Counted from the first letter of the stretch, positions 40,223-51,165 are shown. The stretch is DNA of 64,000 nt from Buchnera aphidicola (Hyalopterus amygdali) (GCF_964059015.1 NZ_OZ060383.1:558001-622000), one strand, 5' to 3'. Notes: generated from the sequence alone by a model not told the origin. Translations and numbers: made by a program.

Positions 40223-42166
40223 TTATTTCTTTGTGATATTTAAATTTAAATATGATAAAATTTCTTTAACACTGTTTGTTGTAGATAATTTAAAGATAAC
40301 GTCTTTATCATCTAGTGCATTAGTAATTTTACTAACTACCATAACATGTTCATTGTTTTTTGCAGCAATACCAATAACAATATAAGCAATATCATCTGCA
40401 TTTTCTCCAAAATGAACACCTTTTGGAAATTGACAAAAAACTACACCAGTTTTTAAGATAGAATCTTTCGCTTGAATAGTACCATGGGGTAGAGCCACTG
40501 ATTCACCCAACCAAGTAGAAGCTATTTTTTCTCGATCAAGCATTGCATTAATATAATTAGTTTTAACATATCCTTGTTCCACTAAATATTGACCAACAAT
40601 TTTAATTGCTTCTTCTTTGTTTTTAGCACTTTGATTAATAAAAATGTTTTTTTCACTTATTTCAAAAAATATTTTTGGCAAAATTTCTTTTTTAAAATTA
40701 TTATTTATCTCGGAAATATCGTCAAATTCGTTATGAATATTCTTATAGGAAAATTGGTTTGTGGATAATTTTTTTACTAAATTGTCATAAAAATCATTAT
40801 CAAGAAAATTTATTAATGATATATGTTGTGCATCAGGAGCATATTTTTTTGCTCGATTAGTTAGATTCTTATGTGTAATAACTAGATCTACATTTTTAGG
40901 TAATAAATGAATAGCAATATTAGAAACAGAAATATGTACTAAATTCTTGCTGACTATTTTTTTTCGAAGAATACTTGCCCCTATAGCACTTGAACCCATA
41001 CCTGCATCACAAGCAATGATAATTTTTTTTATATTTTCAATATTTTTAATATTGTTAAAAAAAATATATTTTCTTTTATTTTTTTTTGATAAATTAATTG
41101 ATTTTTTATTAAATACTTTTCCAAAATTTTTATTTTTTCCTAAATTTTCAATACAGTGGAATTTAAAAAAGAAAAAAGAACTAATAAAAGAAACCAAAAA
41201 AGAAGAAAATATAGAAAAAATATTAATAAGATATAAATCTTTTTTTGTCATAGCTAAAATAGATAAAATAGAACCTGGTGATACAGCAGAAATTAATCCA
41301 CCTTTAAAAAAAACCAGCATAAAAATACCTGTCATACTTCCTAATATCAAAGATATTATTAATATTGGTTTCATTAATATATAAGGAAAATAAATTTCAT
41401 GTACTCCTCCTATAAATTCAATAACTGCTGCTCCTCCTGAAGATTTGTATAGTTCTCTATCTCCGAAAAAAAAACAGGCTATTAATACACCTAATCCTGG
41501 TCCGGGATTTGATTCTATTAAAAAAAATAAAGAACTTTTACTTTGTGATATTTCTTGAATACCCAAAGGAGTAAAAATACCATGATTTATTGCATTATTT
41601 AAAAATAAAACTTTAGCTGGTTCTGTTATAAAGGAAATTAATGGCAACAAATTATAATTTATAGCAATTTTTATTAATTCTCCTAAAGAGTGAGACATCC
41701 ATTGAATAAATGGACCAATAAAAAAAAATGAAATAATTGTTAAAAATGTTCCAATAATAGCTAGAGAAAAGTTATTAACCAACATTTCAAATCCGCTTTT
41801 AATTTTATTTTTAATTATTTCATCAAAAATTTTTATTATCCATGCGCTTAATGGACCAGCAACCATGCCACCTAACAACATCGGTATATCTGCACTCATT
41901 ATCATACCTATAGTTGCAATACTGCCAACTAAACCACCTCTTTCACCTGAAATTAAACGACCTCCAGTATATCCTATAAGAATAGGCAGAAGATAAAAAA
42001 TCATAGGGGGGATTAACTGAGCTAATATTTTATTAGGCTGCCATCCTAATGGTATAAACAAAGCATTCATAATCCCCCATGTAATAAATATACTTATATT
42101 AGGCATAATCATATTACTTAAAAATTGACCAAAATTTTGTATTTTTAACTTTATTAAAGTTAGCAT
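40223..42166 (-). CDS. mtlA: Mannitol-specific PTS enzyme IICBA
   Basis: This is a 647-residue fused transporter. Membrane domain IIC covers roughly residues 1-345 ([25 protein letters not shown]). Domain IIB has its phospho-cysteine in [15 protein letters not shown]. Domain IIA has its phospho-histidine in SVALPHGT. It takes up and phosphorylates mannitol, an aphid polyol, using phosphate from EI/HPr. All three domains of E. coli MtlA are kept. Confidence 0.96.
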   Translation of the reverse strand: MLTLIKLKIQNFGQFLSNMIMPNISIFITWGIMNALFIPLGWQPNKILAQLIPPMIFYLLPILIGYTGGRLISGERGGLVGSIATIGMIMSADIPMLLGGMVAGPLSAWIIKIFDEIIKNKIKSGFEMLVNNFSLAIIGTFLTIISFFFIGPFIQWMSHSLGELIKIAINYNLLPLISFITEPAKVLFLNNAINHGIFTPLGIQEISQSKSSLFFLIESNPGPGLGVLIACFFFGDRELYKSSGGAAVIEFIGGVHEIYFPYILMKPILIISLILGSMTGIFMLVFFKGGLISAVSPGSILSILAMTKKDLYLINIFSIFSSFLVSFISSFFFFKFHCIENLGKNKNFGKVFNKKSINLSKKNKRKYIFFNNIKNIENIKKIIIACDAGMGSSAIGASILRKKIVSKNLVHISVSNIAIHLLPKNVDLVITHKNLTNRAKKYAPDAQHISLINFLDNDFYDNLVKKLSTNQFSYKNIHNEFDDISEINNNFKKEILPKIFFEISEKNIFINQSAKNKEEAIKIVGQYLVEQGYVKTNYINAMLDREKIASTWLGESVALPHGTIQAKDSILKTGVVFCQFPKGVHFGENADDIAYIVIGIAAKNNEHVMVVSKITNALDDKDVIFKLSTTNSVKEILSYLNLNITKK

Positions 42167-42333
42167 GAAGTTTTTCTCATATTTTATATATATAAACGAG
42201 GACGTTTTTTATCAATTAACCTTAATAGGTATTTCTTTTTAATAAAAAAATATTTTTTAATACCTACTATTATTTTATTAATACAATAGAAAATTTTTTT
42301 AATATTTAAAAATTAAAAAAAGAAAAACTAATG

Positions 42334-43986
42334 TTATTTTTTTAAAAAATTTTTATAAAACTTAATTAGACCTTCAGTCGAAGAATCATAAATTTTTTTA
42401 TTTTTTGCTTTTTCGTGAAGTCTGGAATAAATATCTGTAGCTAATTTTTTACCTATTTCAACACCCCATTGATCAAAACTAAAAATATTTAATATATGAC
42501 CTTGAACAAAAATTTTATGCTCATACAACGCAATTAATATACCTAAATTATAAGGTGTTATTTTTCTTAATAAAATAGAGTTTGTAGGTTGATTTCCGTG
42601 ACATATTTTAAAAGGTAAAATTTTATTTATTCTTTCTTGATTATCTTTTATAATAGCATTATCTTCGAAAAAATTGGGATGATTTCCAAAAGCAAGCGCT
42701 TGAGTCTGAGCTAAAAAATTAGATATTAGTTTTATATGATGATCATCTAAATAATTATGAGAAAGAACAGGTATAATAAAATCACTTGGAATTAATTTAG
42801 TGCCCTGATGCATTAACTGAAAAAAAGCGTGTTGACCATTCGTACCTGGTTCACCCCAGATAATAGGTCCAGTATTATACTCAACTTTTTCCCCATATTT
42901 ATCAACTGATTTACCATTAGATTCCATATTAGATTGTTGAAAATACGCAGCAAAACGATGCATATATTGATCATATGGAAATATTGCTTCTGTTTCAGAA
43001 CCAAAAAAATTGGTATACCAAATACTAATGAGAGCTAATAATATAGGAATATTTTTATCATTTGAAGTATTATAAAAATGATTGTCCATAACATGTGCTC
43101 CTTCCAAAAATTTTTCAAAATTATCATATCCAATAGATAAAATAATTGATAATCCAACAGAAGACCACAATGAAAAACGACCACCTACCCATTCCCAAAA
43201 TTTAAAAATATTTTTTATATTAATTCCAAAATTTACAGCATTCTTTATATTAGCTGATAAAGCAAAAAAATGGTTATTTAAAGCATCATTTTTTTTAAAA
43301 TAATCTAAAAACCAAGATTTTGCACTATTGGCATTAGTTATTGTTTCTTCTGTAGTAAATGTTTTTGATGCTATTAAAAATAATGTTGTTTCAGGATTGA
43401 TCTTTTTTAAAACTTCAGAAAGATGTGTACCATCTATATTAGAAACATAATGAATGTTTAAATGATTTTTATATGGACGTAATGCTTCTGTAACCATATA
43501 AGGACCTAAATCTGATCCACCAATCCCTATATTAACAATATCAGAAATTGATTTACCTGTATAACCTTTCCATATCCCATTAATAACTAAATCTGAAAAT
43601 TCTTTCATTTTTTTAAGTACATTGTTTATTTCTGGCATAATATTCAAACCATTTAATAAAATTGGAAAGTTACTTCTATTACGTAAAGCAATATGTAATA
43701 CAGGTCGATTTTCAGTTATATTAATTTTAGACCCAGAAAACATCAAATGAATAGCAGATTTAATATTCATTTCTTTTGCTAAATCTAATAATAACTTTAA
43801 AGTTTTTTTAGTAATGCGATTCTTTGAAAAATCAAATAATATTTCATTATCAAATAAAATAGAAAATTTTTCAAATCGATGAAGATCATTAGAAAAAAGA
43901 TCCTTTAAATGAATATTTTTGATATCTTCAAAATGATTTTTTAAATTTTCCCAAGATTTAGTTTTAATAGGACTTATAATTTTCAT
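42334..43986 (-). CDS. pgi: Glucose-6-phosphate isomerase
   Basis: The 550-residue protein (E. coli 549) has [44 protein letters not shown] and [11 protein letters not shown]. It interconverts glucose-6-P and fructose-6-P, joining mannitol-derived fructose-6-P to glycolysis and the pentose phosphate route used by rpe. It is separated from mtlA by 167 bases without a clear terminator. Confidence 0.97.
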   Translation of the reverse strand: MKIISPIKTKSWENLKNHFEDIKNIHLKDLFSNDLHRFEKFSILFDNEILFDFSKNRITKKTLKLLLDLAKEMNIKSAIHLMFSGSKINITENRPVLHIALRNRSNFPILLNGLNIMPEINNVLKKMKEFSDLVINGIWKGYTGKSISDIVNIGIGGSDLGPYMVTEALRPYKNHLNIHYVSNIDGTHLSEVLKKINPETTLFLIASKTFTTEETITNANSAKSWFLDYFKKNDALNNHFFALSANIKNAVNFGINIKNIFKFWEWVGGRFSLWSSVGLSIILSIGYDNFEKFLEGAHVMDNHFYNTSNDKNIPILLALISIWYTNFFGSETEAIFPYDQYMHRFAAYFQQSNMESNGKSVDKYGEKVEYNTGPIIWGEPGTNGQHAFFQLMHQGTKLIPSDFIIPVLSHNYLDDHHIKLISNFLAQTQALAFGNHPNFFEDNAIIKDNQERINKILPFKICHGNQPTNSILLRKITPYNLGILIALYEHKIFVQGHILNIFSFDQWGVEIGKKLATDIYSRLHEKAKNKKIYDSSTEGLIKFYKNFLKK

Positions 43987-44146
43987 CTTGTTGGTCTCAA
44001 CTAAAATTTTATGTATTTAAAGATATATATTTTTTATTAAATTTTTATTATACTATATTCATCATTTTTTTAACTACAAAAATGCAATTAAAAAAATATA
44101 ATTTTTTAAAATTTAATTTTTTATAGCATAAAATTTATAAAAAGTT

Positions 44147-44683
44147 ATGACAATTAATAAAAAAAATTTAATTTGGATTGATTTAGAAATGACTGGATTA
44201 AATGCCGAAATACACCGAATTATAGAAATTGCTACATTAGTTACAGATATTAATTTAAATATAATTGCAGAAGGTCCAGTTATAGCTATTTATCAAAAGA
44301 AAGAGCATATCTTAATGATGGATGAATGGAATACCAAAATACATAAAAAAAACGGATTAATAAAAAGAGTAAAAAATAGTATATACAATGAATCACAAGC
44401 TGAATATGAAACTATATTATTTCTAAAAAAATGGGTTCCAATTCAATCATCACCTATTTGCGGTAATAGTGTTTATCATGATAGAAAGTTTTTAAATCGA
44501 TATATGCCTAATTTAGATAATTATTTTCATTATAGATGTATAGATGTTAGTACTATTAAGGAATTAGTATTACGTTGGCGTCCTGCAATGTATAAAAAAT
44601 TTAAAAAAAAAAATCATACAGCACTAGAAGATATTCATGAATCTGTAATGGAATTAAATTTTTATAAAAAAAAGTTTTTTTAA
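44147..44683 (+). CDS. orn: Oligoribonuclease
   Basis: The 178-residue DEDDh exonuclease (E. coli 181) has [37 protein letters not shown] and [10 protein letters not shown]; catalytic acids and His are present. It clears 2-5 nt RNA fragments and pGpG left by RNase R and others, so it works downstream of rnr in this window. tRNA-Gly follows at 67 bases, as the glyVXY cluster lies near orn in E. coli. Confidence 0.96.
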   Translation: MTINKKNLIWIDLEMTGLNAEIHRIIEIATLVTDINLNIIAEGPVIAIYQKKEHILMMDEWNTKIHKKNGLIKRVKNSIYNESQAEYETILFLKKWVPIQSSPICGNSVYHDRKFLNRYMPNLDNYFHYRCIDVSTIKELVLRWRPAMYKKFKKKNHTALEDIHESVMELNFYKKKFF

Positions 44684-44749
44684 AAGAAAGCTTGATAAAT
44701 AGATTTTATCTATATAAAATGTATTAGATTAAAATTTTTATATTTTTTT

Positions 44750-44825
44750 GCGGGAATAGCTCAGATGGTAGAGCACAACCTTGCCAAGGTTGGGGTCGCG
44801 AGTTCAAATCTCGTTTCCCGCTCCA
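44750..44825 (+). tRNA. glyV: tRNA-Gly(GCC)
   Basis: The cloverleaf has acceptor GCGGGAA/TTCCCGC, anticodon GCC at 44783-44785, T arm GCGAGTTCAAATCTCG, discriminator T and an encoded CCA (44823-44825). It differs from E. coli glyV only at a few bases. It reads GGC and GGU. Confidence 0.97.
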
Positions 44826-44912
44826 TAAATTTATTAAACCAACTATATAATAATTAAAATATACTAAAAAATAGCATTGCAAAAAATAATATATTATAGA
44901 TAAGGAAAATTT

Positions 44913-45790
44913 ATGATTTTTCATTCCTCCTATAACTGGATTATACTTTCTATTTTATTAATTACCTTTCAAATACAATCTGAAAATAAATTTAATTCTA
45001 AAATACACCATTCGCAGAAAAATAAATATTTTTTTTTAATCAAATAAAAAAAGAAGAAAAAAAACAAAATGTTTCTAAAAAATCAAAAAAAATTATTATA
45101 GTGATAGATCCAGGTCATGGAGGACAAGATCCAGGAGCAATAAATAATCTCGGTTTACAAGAAAAAAAAATAAATTTAAAAATCGGGATAAAGCTTAAAA
45201 ATATACTACAAAATAGTAAAATGTTCTACCCGATTTTAACACGATATAACGATTCCTATATTTCTTTAAAAAAAAGAACAGATTTTATAAAAAAAAATCA
45301 CGTAAACTTTTTAATATCTATCCATGCAGATTCTTCTAAAAAAAAATATGTATCAGGTGCATCAATTTGGATTAGTAATAAAATTAGAATGCATCGCGAA
45401 ATTGATAATTTTATAAAAAATAAAAAAGAAAAAGTATATTTTTCTAAAAATGTTCAAAATATACTTAAAAAAAATAAATATAATTTTTTTTTAAAAAAAA
45501 CCATTCTTGATTTACAATTTAATAATTTTCAAAAAATGGAAATTAACTTGTCTAAATATATATTTCAACAATTTAAAAAAATCACAAAATTAAATAAAAT
45601 GCATCCAAACTATGCTAGTTTGGAAATATTAAGTGCAATAAATACTCCCTCTATTTTAATAGAAACTGGATTTATTACAAATTTTTTAGAACAAAAAAAA
45701 TTAAGAACAGATAAATATCAATATCAAATTGCAAATGCTATTTATCTTGGTTTAAAAAATTATTTTCAAAATACATCTCTCTCATTTTAA
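44913..45790 (+). pseudogene. amiB: N-acetylmuramoyl-L-alanine amidase AmiB, frame broken in the leader region
   Basis: The catalytic amidase_3 domain (45101-45790) is intact. Its zinc ligands are in DPGHGGQDPGA, GLQEKKIN, LISIHAD and the catalytic Glu in LIETGFITN. Upstream, an ATG at 44913 with AAGGA Shine-Dalgarno opens a signal-peptide-like sequence (MIFHSSYNWIILSILLITF) that stops at 45047. One extra T in the T9 run at 45029-45037 would join both frames into about 292 residues. The AMIN domain of E. coli AmiB is absent. AmiB splits septal peptidoglycan at division. Without the leader the enzyme would stay in the cytoplasm. Confidence 0.82.
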
Positions 45791-45828
45791 AAATACGTAA
45801 AACTATTTTATAAGGAATCTTTAGAGAA

Positions 45829-45882
45829 TATTCTAAGCATATCAATAGAATTAAAGGTATGCTATTGAAGATACTTAGAATA
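45829..45882. other. Long two-part hairpin between convergent amiB and rpmE
   Basis: Outer arms TATTCTAAG (45829-45837) and CTTAGAATA (45874-45882) pair perfectly, as do inner arms TCAATAG and CTATTGA. An alternative inner stem AGCATA/TATGCT is also possible. No T-run follows on either strand, so it is not a classic Rho-independent terminator. It may be a bidirectional transcript end or RNA-processing site. Confidence 0.45.
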
Positions 45883-45913
45883 AAAAAACAACTAATTATT
45901 AATTAAAGTACAA

Positions 45914-46132
45914 CTACATCGTATCTTTATTGATTATTTTAAAACGTTTTTGAAATCTTTTAACTCGGCCTCCAGTATCAATAATTCTTTGTTTTCCAGT
46001 ATAAAACGGATGACATTTAGAACATATATCTAAATTTAAATTATGATTAATAGTTGAAAAAATTTGAATTACATTTCCACATGAACAGGTAGCTGTTATC
46101 TGCGAATAAGCAGGATGTATTTTTTTTTTCAT
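45914..46132 (-). CDS. rpmE: 50S ribosomal protein L31 (zinc-binding form)
   Basis: The 72 residues have [20 protein letters not shown] and [16 protein letters not shown]. The CxC and CxxC pairs are the zinc ligands of the C+ form, as in E. coli RpmE (70). It bridges ribosomal subunits at the central protuberance. In E. coli priA, cytR and ftsN separate rpmE from hslVU; priA and cytR are gone, and a fragment of ftsN remains. Confidence 0.97.
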   Translation of the reverse strand: MKKKIHPAYSQITATCSCGNVIQIFSTINHNLNLDICSKCHPFYTGKQRIIDTGGRVKRFQKRFKIINKDTM

Positions 46133-46230
46133 AAAAGTTTTCCTAAGTATGTTAAAAAATTTATTCTATTATACGATTATTATCTAATAATAATTAATAT
46201 TTTTCATCCAAACGTGATATCTAAAAAAAT

Positions 46231-46490
46231 ATGTATAGCGATCCAAATAAAATTAATTTAACTAATTTTAAAAAAATAAATAAAAAAAAAGAATATATTT
46301 TTTAAAAAAATATCATATTCTCATTTTTATAATGATTATTGTACTTTTTTTTTCTTTTTTAGACTTTTTTATAAAAAAATCAAATAAATTAGAGAAAAAG
46401 AATTTTATAGAAAAAAAAACAAATGATAACTTATTACCACCTAAACCAAAAGAAAAATGGACATATATTCGAAAATTAGAAAATTTATAA
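46231..46490 (+). pseudogene. ftsN: FtsN remnant (division protein), truncated and frameshifted
   Basis: A frame from ATG 46332 encodes 52 residues ending in LLPPKPKEKWTYIRKLENL. This matches the E. coli FtsN segment GLPPKPEEEWRYIKELESR just after its membrane span. Before it lies a hydrophobic run (YHILIFIMIIVLFFSFLDFF). Further upstream an ATG at 46231 starts a Lys/Asn-rich cytoplasmic-like stretch (MYSDPNKINLTNFKK). It joins if one T is added to the T6 run at 46298-46303. The combined 86-residue product would keep cytoplasmic tail, membrane span and the FtsA/early periplasmic part only. The SPOR domain is absent. Position just before hslV agrees with E. coli. Confidence 0.65.
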
Positions 46491-46670
46491 CTTTTAAAAA
46501 ATTAAAAAAATAAAATATAATTATTTTAATAAAAATATTTATAAAAAATTAAATAAATGATATTCAAAAAATTTAGAGTAAACATTTTTCTCATTACACC
46601 ATTAGTTTCATTATTTATATCATTGAAAAAGATATAAAAAATAAAAAAATTATCTTTAAGAGGTTTTCTC

Positions 46671-47201
46671 GTGACCACAATACTAAGTGTAAGATTAAAA
46701 AATAAAGTAGTAATCGGAGGTGATGGACAAGCAACTTTAGGCAATACTATTATGAAAAGTAATGTTAAAAAAATCAGAACACTTTATCATGAAAAAGTAA
46801 TTGCTGGTTTTGCAGGTGGAACTGCAGATGCTTTCACTTTGTTTGAAATGTTTGAAAAAAAATTAGCTATGTATCAAGGTCAATTGCAACGTGCTGCAAT
46901 TGAGTTAGCAAAAGATTGGAGATCTGATAGAATGCTACGTAAATTAGAAGCTTTACTAGCTGTAGCAGATAAAAATACTTCATTGATCATTACTGGAAAT
47001 GGAGATGTAATACAACCTGAAGATGATCTAATAGCTATAGGTTCTGGTGGATCCTACGCTCAATCAGCAGCACGTGCACTAATTGAAAACACTGACCTAA
47101 ATGCTAATAAAATTGTAAAAAAATCATTAAAAATAGCAGCAAATATTTGTATCTATACAAATCATATTTTTACTATAAAAGAACTATTTTCAGAAAAATA
47201 A
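46671..47201 (+). CDS. hslV: HslV, peptidase subunit of the HslUV protease
   Basis: The 176-residue protein starts at GTG 46671 with an AAGAGG Shine-Dalgarno. It reads [20 protein letters not shown], so removal of fMet exposes catalytic Thr. [23 protein letters not shown] and [16 protein letters not shown] match E. coli HslV (176). It forms a double hexamer with HslU, and the two genes are 11 bases apart. In E. coli this operon is sigma-32 dependent; no clear sigma-32 promoter is visible here. Confidence 0.97.
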   Translation: MTTILSVRLKNKVVIGGDGQATLGNTIMKSNVKKIRTLYHEKVIAGFAGGTADAFTLFEMFEKKLAMYQGQLQRAAIELAKDWRSDRMLRKLEALLAVADKNTSLIITGNGDVIQPEDDLIAIGSGGSYAQSAARALIENTDLNANKIVKKSLKIAANICIYTNHIFTIKELFSEK

Positions 47202-47212
47202 GGATTATTTAT

Positions 47213-48544
47213 ATGTCTGAAATGACCCCCCCTCAAATTGTTTCTGAACTTGATAAATTTATTATTGGTCAAAAAAAAGCAAAAAAAGCCGTTTCTATCG
47301 CATTAAGAAATCGTTGGCGTAGAATGCAATTAAATAGTGATCTACGTCATGAAATTACTCCTAAAAATATTTTAATGATTGGTCCTACAGGGGTAGGAAA
47401 AACAGAAATTGCGCGAAGATTAGCTAAATTAGCTGATTCACCTTTTATCAAAGTAGAAGCAACAAAATTCACTGAAGTCGGATATGTTGGAAAAGAAGTA
47501 GACTCAATTATTAGAGACTTAACAGATGCATCTATAAAAATAGTGCGTATCAAACATATTGAAAGAAATAAAAATAGAGTTGAAGAAATTGTTGAAGAAA
47601 GAATATTAGATATTTTAGTACCAAGACCAAAAAATAATTGGACAGAAAAAGAAAATAGTGAAAGTTTATTAAATACTATTCAAATATTTAGAAAAAAATT
47701 AAGAGAAGGTCTTCTTGATGAAAAAGAAATTGAAATTAATGTATTGGCAACTACTATGGGGGTAGAAATAATGGCACCTCCTGGTATGGAAGAATTAACA
47801 AATCAATTACAATCACTATTTCAAAATTTAGGAGGAAACAAAAAAAATAGTAGAAGACTGAAAATAAAAGATGCAATTTTATTATTACGACAAGAAGAAG
47901 CATCAAAATTAATCAACCAAGAAGAAATTAAAAAGGAAGCAATTAATGCAGTAGAACAAAATGGAATTGTATTTATTGACGAAATTGATAAAATATGCAA
48001 ACGAAGTGATTCTTCTGGTCCAGATATTTCTCGAGAAGGTGTACAAAGAGACCTACTTCCATTAATTGAAGGTTGCACTGTATCAACTAAATATGGAATG
48101 GTTAAAACAGATCATATTTTATTCATTGCATCAGGAGCATTTCAAACATCTCGACCTTCAGATTTAATACCTGAACTACAGGGACGTCTTCCTATTAAAG
48201 TAGAGTTGCAAGCGCTTACAATCGATGATTTTGAAAAAATTTTAACTGAACCTACTGCATCTATTACTACTCAATATAAAGCACTAATGAAAACAGAAGG
48301 TGTGTACATAAACTTTACAAAAGAAGGCATTCGAAATATTGCTGAAGCAGCATGGAGGGTTAATGAATCAATGGAAAATATTGGAGCACGTCGTTTACAT
48401 ACAGTTTTAGAAAAACTGATGGAAGATATTTCTTTTAATGCTAGTGAGAATCATGGAAAAACCATCGAAATTAATTCAGAATATGTTGGAAAACATCTCG
48501 ATCAATTAATATCTAATGAAGATATGAGTCGCTTTATTTTGTAA
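47213..48544 (+). CDS. hslU: HslU, ATPase subunit of the HslUV protease
   Basis: The start at 47213 ([25 protein letters not shown] Shine-Dalgarno) gives 443 residues, the E. coli length. Walker [10 protein letters not shown], Walker [11 protein letters not shown], sensor region [20 protein letters not shown] and C-terminal DMSRFIL, which docks into HslV, are all present. It unfolds substrates for HslV. An in-frame ATG inside hslV is not used. Confidence 0.97.
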   Translation: MSEMTPPQIVSELDKFIIGQKKAKKAVSIALRNRWRRMQLNSDLRHEITPKNILMIGPTGVGKTEIARRLAKLADSPFIKVEATKFTEVGYVGKEVDSIIRDLTDASIKIVRIKHIERNKNRVEEIVEERILDILVPRPKNNWTEKENSESLLNTIQIFRKKLREGLLDEKEIEINVLATTMGVEIMAPPGMEELTNQLQSLFQNLGGNKKNSRRLKIKDAILLLRQEEASKLINQEEIKKEAINAVEQNGIVFIDEIDKICKRSDSSGPDISREGVQRDLLPLIEGCTVSTKYGMVKTDHILFIASGAFQTSRPSDLIPELQGRLPIKVELQALTIDDFEKILTEPTASITTQYKALMKTEGVYINFTKEGIRNIAEAAWRVNESMENIGARRLHTVLEKLMEDISFNASENHGKTIEINSEYVGKHLDQLISNEDMSRFIL

Positions 48545-48612
48545 TGATCTTAAAAAGATTTATGCATTATTTTAATAGAAATTAAAAAAATAAATATTTT
48601 TAAAAATAGCCA

Positions 48613-48637
48613 TTGAAAAGAAAAAATAAGACCTTAT
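48613..48637 (+). promoter_or_regulatory. Candidate sigma-32 heat-shock promoter of ibpA
   Basis: TTGAAA (48613-48618) and CCTTAT (48632-48637, followed by ATA) lie 13 bases apart, as in the sigma-32 consensus CTTGAAA-N13/14-CCCCAT-TA. They are 71 bases before the ibpA ATG. The spacer contains an A-run, the kind of site where a one-base deletion abolished ibpA heat induction in pea-aphid Buchnera. Confidence 0.6.
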
Positions 48638-48707
48638 ATAATTTACACAATTCTTTTTAAATTAAATAATATTTTCTTATAATATATAATTTAGTAAAGG
48701 AGATTTT

Positions 48708-49196
48708 ATGTCTTATCGTTCATTTTCTTTTTTACCAAATATAGATCAAAATCATATTTTTTCAAATAGATTTAATAAAATTGATAAAATATTTAGTAAA
48801 TTAACAGGAGAAAAACCTTTATCAGAAACACCAGCATATAACTTATTTCAAATCAATGAAAACCAATATGAATTAATATTAAGTATTCCCGGATATAAAG
48901 AAAAAGAATTGGATATTTCTATACATAATAATCAATTAATAATAAAAGGGAAAAAGAAAAATCAAAACAATGAAGATACAAAAAAAATAAATCAATGTTT
49001 ACATAAAGGTATTATATTTAACGAATTTTCTTTGAATTTTAATTTTGATCACAAAATAAAAGTAAAAAAAGCAGAATTAAATTTAGGTTTATTAAAAATT
49101 GATTTTGAATGTAAAATTCCAGAAGAACAAAAACCTAAAAAAATATTCATAAACATTCCTGATGAAAAAAAAGAAATTGAAAAAAATAAAATATAA
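48708..49196 (+). CDS. ibpA: IbpA, small heat-shock protein
   Basis: The 162-residue alpha-crystallin-family chaperone has N-terminal arm (YRSFSFLPNI), ACD about residues 40-140 (YNLFQINENQYELILSIPGYKEKELDISI, LIIKGKKK, GIIFNEFSLNF) and a Lys/Glu-rich tail longer than E. coli IbpA (137). The IEIN-like anchoring motif appears as IFINIP. It binds unfolding proteins for hand-over to DnaK/ClpB. A strong AAAGGAG Shine-Dalgarno precedes the ATG. In Buchnera, heat-inducible ibpA expression sets thermal tolerance of the host aphid. Confidence 0.93.
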   Translation: MSYRSFSFLPNIDQNHIFSNRFNKIDKIFSKLTGEKPLSETPAYNLFQINENQYELILSIPGYKEKELDISIHNNQLIIKGKKKNQNNEDTKKINQCLHKGIIFNEFSLNFNFDHKIKVKKAELNLGLLKIDFECKIPEEQKPKKIFINIPDEKKEIEKNKI

Positions 49197-49236
49197 AAAT
49201 TTTTTAAAGTAGTAAAATGAACATTTTTTTAAAAAA

Positions 49237-49269
49237 ATCATTGTACTTGTTTTAAATAAGTACAATGAT
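49237..49269 (+). terminator. Perfect 12-bp hairpin between ibpA and fpr
   Basis: ATCATTGTACTT (49237-49248) pairs perfectly with AAGTACAATGAT (49258-49269) around a 9-base loop. Seven A's precede the stem and a T/A-mixed tail follows. It probably ends the ibpA transcript, isolating fpr, or stabilises its 3' end. Confidence 0.5.
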
Positions 49270-49298
49270 ATATATTATATCAAAATAGGAATATATTA

Positions 49299-50075
49299 AT
49301 GAATCCATGGATTAATGCTAATATTTTAGAAGTGCGTAAATGGAACGAAAATTTATTTAGTCTAATTTTAAAAGCACCTATTGCGCCTTTTCAACCGGGA
49401 CAATTTACAAAATTGGCTGTCAACGAAAAAAAAATAAGTTCTGAAAAAAAAAATACACAAAAAAAAATTCAAAGAGCATACTCATTTGTTAATGCTCCAA
49501 GTAATAAAAATTTAGAAATTTATATTGTTCGAATAATACACGGAAAGTTAAGTAATATTTTATATAATTTAAAATGCGGAGATAATATTTTTATCAAAAA
49601 AAATGCGTTTGGATTTTTTATCCTAGATGAAATACCAAGTTGCGAAACATTATGGATGTTTGCTACCGGTACTGGAATTGGTCCCTATTGTTCTATATTA
49701 CAAGAAGGTGGTAAAAATATTAATAAATTTAAGAATATTATATTAATTCACGCTGTACGATATGAAAATGAATTAATTTATCTCCCCTTAATAAAAAAAC
49801 TTTATAAAAAATACAGTGGAAAATTGAAGATACAAACAATAGTAAGCCGAGAAAAAAGTATTAACTCATTGAACGGAAGAATTCCATTTTTATTGAAAAA
49901 TCAAGTTTTAGAAAAAAAAATAGGTTTTAAAATAAATTGTTACAATTCACATGTTATGCTATGTGGAAATCCTAATATGGTAAAAGATACATATTTGTTT
50001 TTAAAAAAATATCGTTATATGGAAAGACATCTTAGACGTAAATCTGGTCATATTACCATGGAAAATTATTGGTAA
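49299..50075 (+). CDS. fpr: Ferredoxin/flavodoxin-NADP+ reductase
   Basis: The 258-residue FAD protein (E. coli 248) has the FAD site [11 protein letters not shown], the NADP-binding [13 protein letters not shown], and [10 protein letters not shown]. The C-terminal Trp is typical of bacterial Fpr enzymes. A 10-residue Lys-rich insertion lies at about residues 46-56. It shuttles electrons between NADPH and flavodoxin/ferredoxin, for example for Fe-S enzymes such as radical-SAM proteins. Confidence 0.95.
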   Translation: MNPWINANILEVRKWNENLFSLILKAPIAPFQPGQFTKLAVNEKKISSEKKNTQKKIQRAYSFVNAPSNKNLEIYIVRIIHGKLSNILYNLKCGDNIFIKKNAFGFFILDEIPSCETLWMFATGTGIGPYCSILQEGGKNINKFKNIILIHAVRYENELIYLPLIKKLYKKYSGKLKIQTIVSREKSINSLNGRIPFLLKNQVLEKKIGFKINCYNSHVMLCGNPNMVKDTYLFLKKYRYMERHLRRKSGHITMENYW

Positions 50076-50667
50076 TCTACTTAGAGACTAAGTAAAAAAA
50101 ACGAGTAAAAATTTAACTATTTTTTAAGTTTTTAATTGAAAAAAATCCTACTATCTAACTAAATCAAAAAATATTTTTATATAATAATTATTTATTTTTT
50201 TAAAGGTAAATATATAAAAAATAATTAATTGTTTTTCTTAAAATCATTTTATTATTATATATCATTTCATAAAAACTATTTTCTATTCAATTCATTAAAA
50301 AAAATCTATATTTTAAATAATTATTTTTTTATAAAAATAAATTACTTAATACTTAAGTACAATTAGTTAAAATTTTAGATAATAAACTAAATAATTAATT
50401 TTTTAAAAAAATATTAAATATAATTACATGTAGATAACTTTTTTTATAATTTAAAAAAATTATACAATGTTACTGTATTCTTGTTTTTTATACTTAATTA
50501 AAAATAATATTAAAAAATATAAAAAATATTATTTTTTATTTAATTTGAAATGTAGACTCTATTTTTTAATATTTTTTTATATAATTACTTTTAAAAAAAG
50601 TAATTTCAATGTAAAAAAATATTCTATATTCTTTTCAAGAATTTATATATTAAATTAATAAATAAAA
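50076..50667. other. Intergenic spacer fpr-coaD
   Basis: This 592-base A/T stretch has a small hairpin just after fpr (TACTTAG/CTAAGTA with loop AGA, 50078-50094) followed by A's rather than T's. One low-complexity open run at 50467-50658 consists of Lys/Tyr/Phe/Ile codons with no family resemblance and is probably noise. I see no gene remnant I can name. Confidence 0.5.
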
Positions 50668-51165
50668 ATGAAAAAAATTGCAATATATCCCGGAACATTT
50701 GATCCAATTACATATGGTCATTTAGACATTATTACACGTGCAACAAAAATTTTTGACAATATAACTATTGCTATTTCTAATAATATAAATAAAAAAACAA
50801 TTTTTAGTTTAAAAGAGAGAATCATTTTAACAAAAAAAGCTACATTACATCTTAAAAATATAAAAAAAGTAATTGGTTTTAATGGTTTACTGGCTAATTT
50901 AGCTAAAAAAGAAAAAACTAATATTTTAATTAGAGGGGTAAGAACAATATTTGATTTTGATTATGAAATAAAATTAGCTGCAATAAATAAACAAATTTAT
51001 CCTGATTTAGATAGTATTTTTTTTCTTTCCTCTAAAGAGGTTTCATTTATTTCCTCATCTTTTGTTAAGGAAATAGCAAAATATAAGGGAAACATAAAAC
51101 CATATCTTCCTAAAGAAATACATTTTGCTTTACTAGAAAAATTTAAAAAAAATACTAATATATAG
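50668..51165 (+). CDS. coaD: Phosphopantetheine adenylyltransferase
   Basis: The 165-residue nucleotidyltransferase has YPGTFDPITYGHLDII (HxGH-type TxGH site), LIRGVRTIFDFDYE and EVSFISSSFVKE. It is close to E. coli CoaD (159). It transfers AMP to 4'-phosphopantetheine, the penultimate step of CoA synthesis. It stands alone with its own terminator. Confidence 0.96.
   Translation: MKKIAIYPGTFDPITYGHLDIITRATKIFDNITIAISNNINKKTIFSLKERIILTKKATLHLKNIKKVIGFNGLLANLAKKEKTNILIRGVRTIFDFDYEIKLAAINKQIYPDLDSIFFLSSKEVSFISSSFVKEIAKYKGNIKPYLPKEIHFALLEKFKKNTNI

Noticed and set aside
41000-41384. Plus-strand open run of 145 codons inside mtlA
   Set aside because: It is antisense to a well-conserved mtlA domain and has low-complexity residues.
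44724-44924. Minus-strand open run across tRNA-Gly
   Set aside because: It is the antisense of the tRNA plus spacer, and the tRNA is certain. Similar antisense runs over tRNA-Ile2 (26762-26947) and tRNA-Arg/His (59867-60058) were dropped for the same reason.
46560-46670. Sigma-32 promoter upstream of hslV
   Set aside because: TTGAAAA at 46623 has no CCCCAT-like element at proper distance, and CACCATTA at 46594 has no TTGAAA at 13-14 bases.
50467-50658. 63-codon open run between fpr and coaD
   Set aside because: Composition is almost only Lys, Tyr, Phe, Leu, Ile and Asn with no family resemblance or Shine-Dalgarno; typical chance open run in A/T DNA.
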